Below, piece after piece: positions 60,443-62,109 of a stretch of 62,109 nucleotides of DNA. Origin of the DNA: Syntrophomonas sp. DTU018 (GTDB lineage: Bacteria > Bacillota > Syntrophomonadia > Syntrophomonadales > Syntrophomonadaceae). A program made the position numbers and the translations under genes. Under the pieces are notes generated by a model that was given only the letters and a program-made list of their open reading frames with translations, had not been told where the DNA came from and ran no database searches. The stretch spans positions 1 through 62,109 of the forward strand of contig LFSR01000055.1 in the NCBI GenBank assembly GCA_001513155.1. The letters are read 5' to 3'. Numbering within the stretch: position 1 is the first letter of the stretch; each line of letters begins with the position of its first letter.

Positions 60443-61973
60443 AAAACCGATGATGCTAATAGTTTTGGATGGCTGGGGCGTGCGGCCCCCGGCACCCGAT
60501 AATGCAGTAAGCTGCTGCGATCCTTCTTTCTATAATTACTTGTGCAGCCATTATCCCTACACTGAACTGGTCTGTTCCGGACTGGATGTGGGCTTGCCCA
60601 AGGGCCTTATGGGCAATTCGGAAGTTGGCCACCTGAACATAGGCTCGGGGCGCATAGTGTACCAGGACATCACCCGGATCAGCACCGCCATAGATGATGG
60701 ATCTTTCTTTACCAATCCTGTACTGCTGGATGCGGTGCGCAATGTCCAGCGGAATAACAGTGCCCTGCATCTTATGGGGCTTTTATCCGATGGCGGGGTA
60801 CACAGCCATATGGAGCATATAGAAGCCCTGTTGGAGCTGTGCCGCCGGCACAACCTGCAGTGGGTATACGTCCATGCTTTTCTGGACGGCCGGGATGTGC
60901 CCCCCCGCAGTGCCCTGCTGTATATCAAGGAATTGCAGGAAACCATGCGGCAGTTGCAGGTAGGGGAATTTGCTACCATCGCCGGTCGTTTCTACGGGAT
61001 GGACCGGGATAAACGCTGGGAGCGGATCCAGGCCAGTTATGATGCCATCGTACTGGGAGAAGGCCACAAAGCCTGTGATGCTGCGGAAGCGGTGGAGAAA
61101 AGTTACGAGCAGGACATTTCCGACGAGTTTGTGGAACCGGTGGTAATAGTTGACGAGCAGGGCAATCCCCGGGGAACCATACAGGACGGGGACAGCGTGA
61201 TATTCTTCAATTTCCGGGCTGACCGGGCCCGCCAGATAACCCGGGCCCTGGTTGATAAGGACTTTGCCGGTTTTGAGCGCCGCAAATGGCCCCAGGTTCA
61301 TTATGTATGTATGACCCAGTATGATGCGGATATAAATGCTCCGGTGGCCTTTCCGCCCCAGAACTTGAACAACACTCTAGGAGAAGTGCTGTCTAAAAAC
61401 GGTCTCAAGCAACTGCGGATTGCGGAGACCGAGAAATACGCCCATGTTACCTTCTTTTTCAATGGCGGGGTGGAAGAGCCCAATCCCGGAGAAGACCGTA
61501 TTCTCATTCCTTCTCCCAAGGTGCCGACTTATGATTTGCAGCCTGCTATGAGTGCGGTGGAGGTAACCGACCGGGTTATTCAGGAAATAGAACGGGATTA
61601 CTATGATGTGATTATCTTGAACTATGCCAATCCGGATATGGTAGGGCATACCGGGGTGCTGGAGGCGGCTATTGAAGCCTGCAGCGTAGTGGACAAATGC
61701 CTGCGGCGGGTAGTAGAAGCAGTGCTGGCGCGGGAAGGCTGCGCCCTGGTGACCGCTGACCACGGCAACTGCGAAATGATGGTCTGCCCCAATACCGGTT
61801 GTCCTCTGACATCCCACACCACTGACCTGGTCCCCTTTATCCTGGTATCGGATCAGCATCGCCACTGCCAGCTCAGGAAGGAGGGCGCCTTGAGGGATAT
61901 AGCCCCTACCATGCTTGAGCTGTTGGGAATACCTATACCTGAAGAGATGACCGGCCGCTCGTTAATACGATAA
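60435..61973 (+). CDS. gpmI: 2,3-bisphosphoglycerate-independent phosphoglycerate mutase
   Basis: A 512-residue manganese-dependent mutase of the alkaline-phosphatase superfamily. The nucleophile Ser62 lies in MGNSEVGHLNIGSGR; DGWG at the N-terminus and TADHGNCEMM near the C-terminus hold the metals; GRFYGMDRDKRWER is the substrate site. ATG 60435 lies inside the tpiA end, implying coupling. Enolase, next in Bacillus, is not reached; a REP pair follows instead. Confidence 0.96.
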   Translation: MPKKPMMLIVLDGWGVRPPAPDNAVSCCDPSFYNYLCSHYPYTELVCSGLDVGLPKGLMGNSEVGHLNIGSGRIVYQDITRISTAIDDGSFFTNPVLLDAVRNVQRNNSALHLMGLLSDGGVHSHMEHIEALLELCRRHNLQWVYVHAFLDGRDVPPRSALLYIKELQETMRQLQVGEFATIAGRFYGMDRDKRWERIQASYDAIVLGEGHKACDAAEAVEKSYEQDISDEFVEPVVIVDEQGNPRGTIQDGDSVIFFNFRADRARQITRALVDKDFAGFERRKWPQVHYVCMTQYDADINAPVAFPPQNLNNTLGEVLSKNGLKQLRIAETEKYAHVTFFFNGGVEEPNPGEDRILIPSPKVPTYDLQPAMSAVEVTDRVIQEIERDYYDVIILNYANPDMVGHTGVLEAAIEACSVVDKCLRRVVEAVLAREGCALVTADHGNCEMMVCPNTGCPLTSHTTDLVPFILVSDQHRHCQLRKEGALRDIAPTMLELLGIPIPEEMTGRSLIR

Positions 61974-61989
61974 ACGAAAACTACCTTTA

Positions 61990-62109
61990 TGCGTCATTGC
62001 CGTGAAAATAGCTCCTCTTTGTGTCATTGCTGTGAAAATGACTGCGCTGTGTCATCGCGAGGAGCGAAGCGACGTGGCGATCTCAACCGGTAAGCCCGGC
62101 TGATTATGA
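61990..62109. repeat. REP cluster at the right window edge
   Basis: A gcgtcattgccgtg fragment, then an 84-bp unit (62022-62105) matching 30143-30226 with one visible mismatch, including the 20-bp flank after gatctc. Confidence 0.8.

Overview
The window is a 62 kb chromosomal segment of a motile Gram-positive-type bacterium (Firmicutes). Its gene order resembles the Bacillus subtilis degSU - comF - flagellin - secA - prfB - ftsEX - minJ - uvrBA - yvcJKL - cggR/gapA region. Family content (split transketolase, DUF362 ferredoxin, bifunctional PGI/PMI, PRK06851 ATPase, RpoN next to CggR) and many interspersed palindromic repeats suggest an anaerobic clostridial lineage, perhaps Syntrophomonadaceae. 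That last placement is an impression and was not computed. Every gene I can recognise lies on the + strand. I see no rRNA, tRNA, CRISPR array, transposase or prophage.

Layout. 1-900: array of inverted palindromic repeats (REPIN-like). 1.0-5.1 kb: DUF421 membrane protein, phosphohexomutase, DegS/DegU two-component system. 5.2-11.5 kb: small membrane ORF, ComFC, YvyF, FlgM, FlgN, FlgK, FlgL, YviE, FliW, CsrA. 11.6-14.8 kb: FliD and flagellin. 14.9-19.5 kb: a four-gene flagellin-glycosylation operon (unknown protein, Maf glycosyltransferase, short NeuB without SAF domain, CMP-sugar synthetase fused to a KdsC-type phosphatase). 19.7-22.7 kb: EF-hand-like protein, FlaG, FliS and two helical chaperone-like proteins. 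22.8-28.1 kb: zinc-ribbon protein, long HPF, SecA, MotA, MotB. 28.1-31.3 kb: prfB with a programmed +1 frameshift, and transketolase as two genes. 31.4-38.4 kb: FtsE, FtsX, EnvC-like M23 protein, CtpA-type protease, MinJ-like PDZ membrane protein, tandem P-loop ATPase. 39-46.7 kb: UvrB, UvrA and UvrC, separated by repeats. 46.8-51.2 kb: membrane protein, Cof-type HAD, DUF362 ferredoxin, PGI/PMI. 51.2-62.0 kb: PHP protein, RapZ, YvcK, WhiA, RpoN, CggR, GapA, PGK, TpiA, GpmI.

How it works together. The first half is a late-flagellar and motility-control block. DegSU senses and decides, FlgM gates sigma-28, FlgN/FliS/FliT-like chaperones feed export, FlgK/FlgL/FliD/flagellin build the hook junction, cap and filament, and MotAB drive rotation. 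The FliW-CsrA pair most likely controls flagellin translation through GGA motifs in the flagellin leader. Three sites with the same sigma-28-like layout (TAAA-like box, exactly 16 bases, NNCGATAW) precede the glycosylation operon, the EF-hand gene and flaG; a fourth, with an exact GCCGATAA box, precedes hpf. The second half groups cell-separation genes, nucleotide excision repair and central carbon metabolism; CggR sits directly upstream of gapA with a probable operator in front of cggR.

The most unusual content is: (i) the glycosylation operon, whose enzyme set implies a phosphorylated nonulosonate intermediate; (ii) three copies of a ~209 bp fold-back element with 18 bp terminal inverted repeats; (iii) a dense REPIN-like family with a composite ~93 bp form in five copies; and (iv) a 95 bp element with perfect 30 bp arms that appears to have inserted inside a REP between the two transketolase genes.
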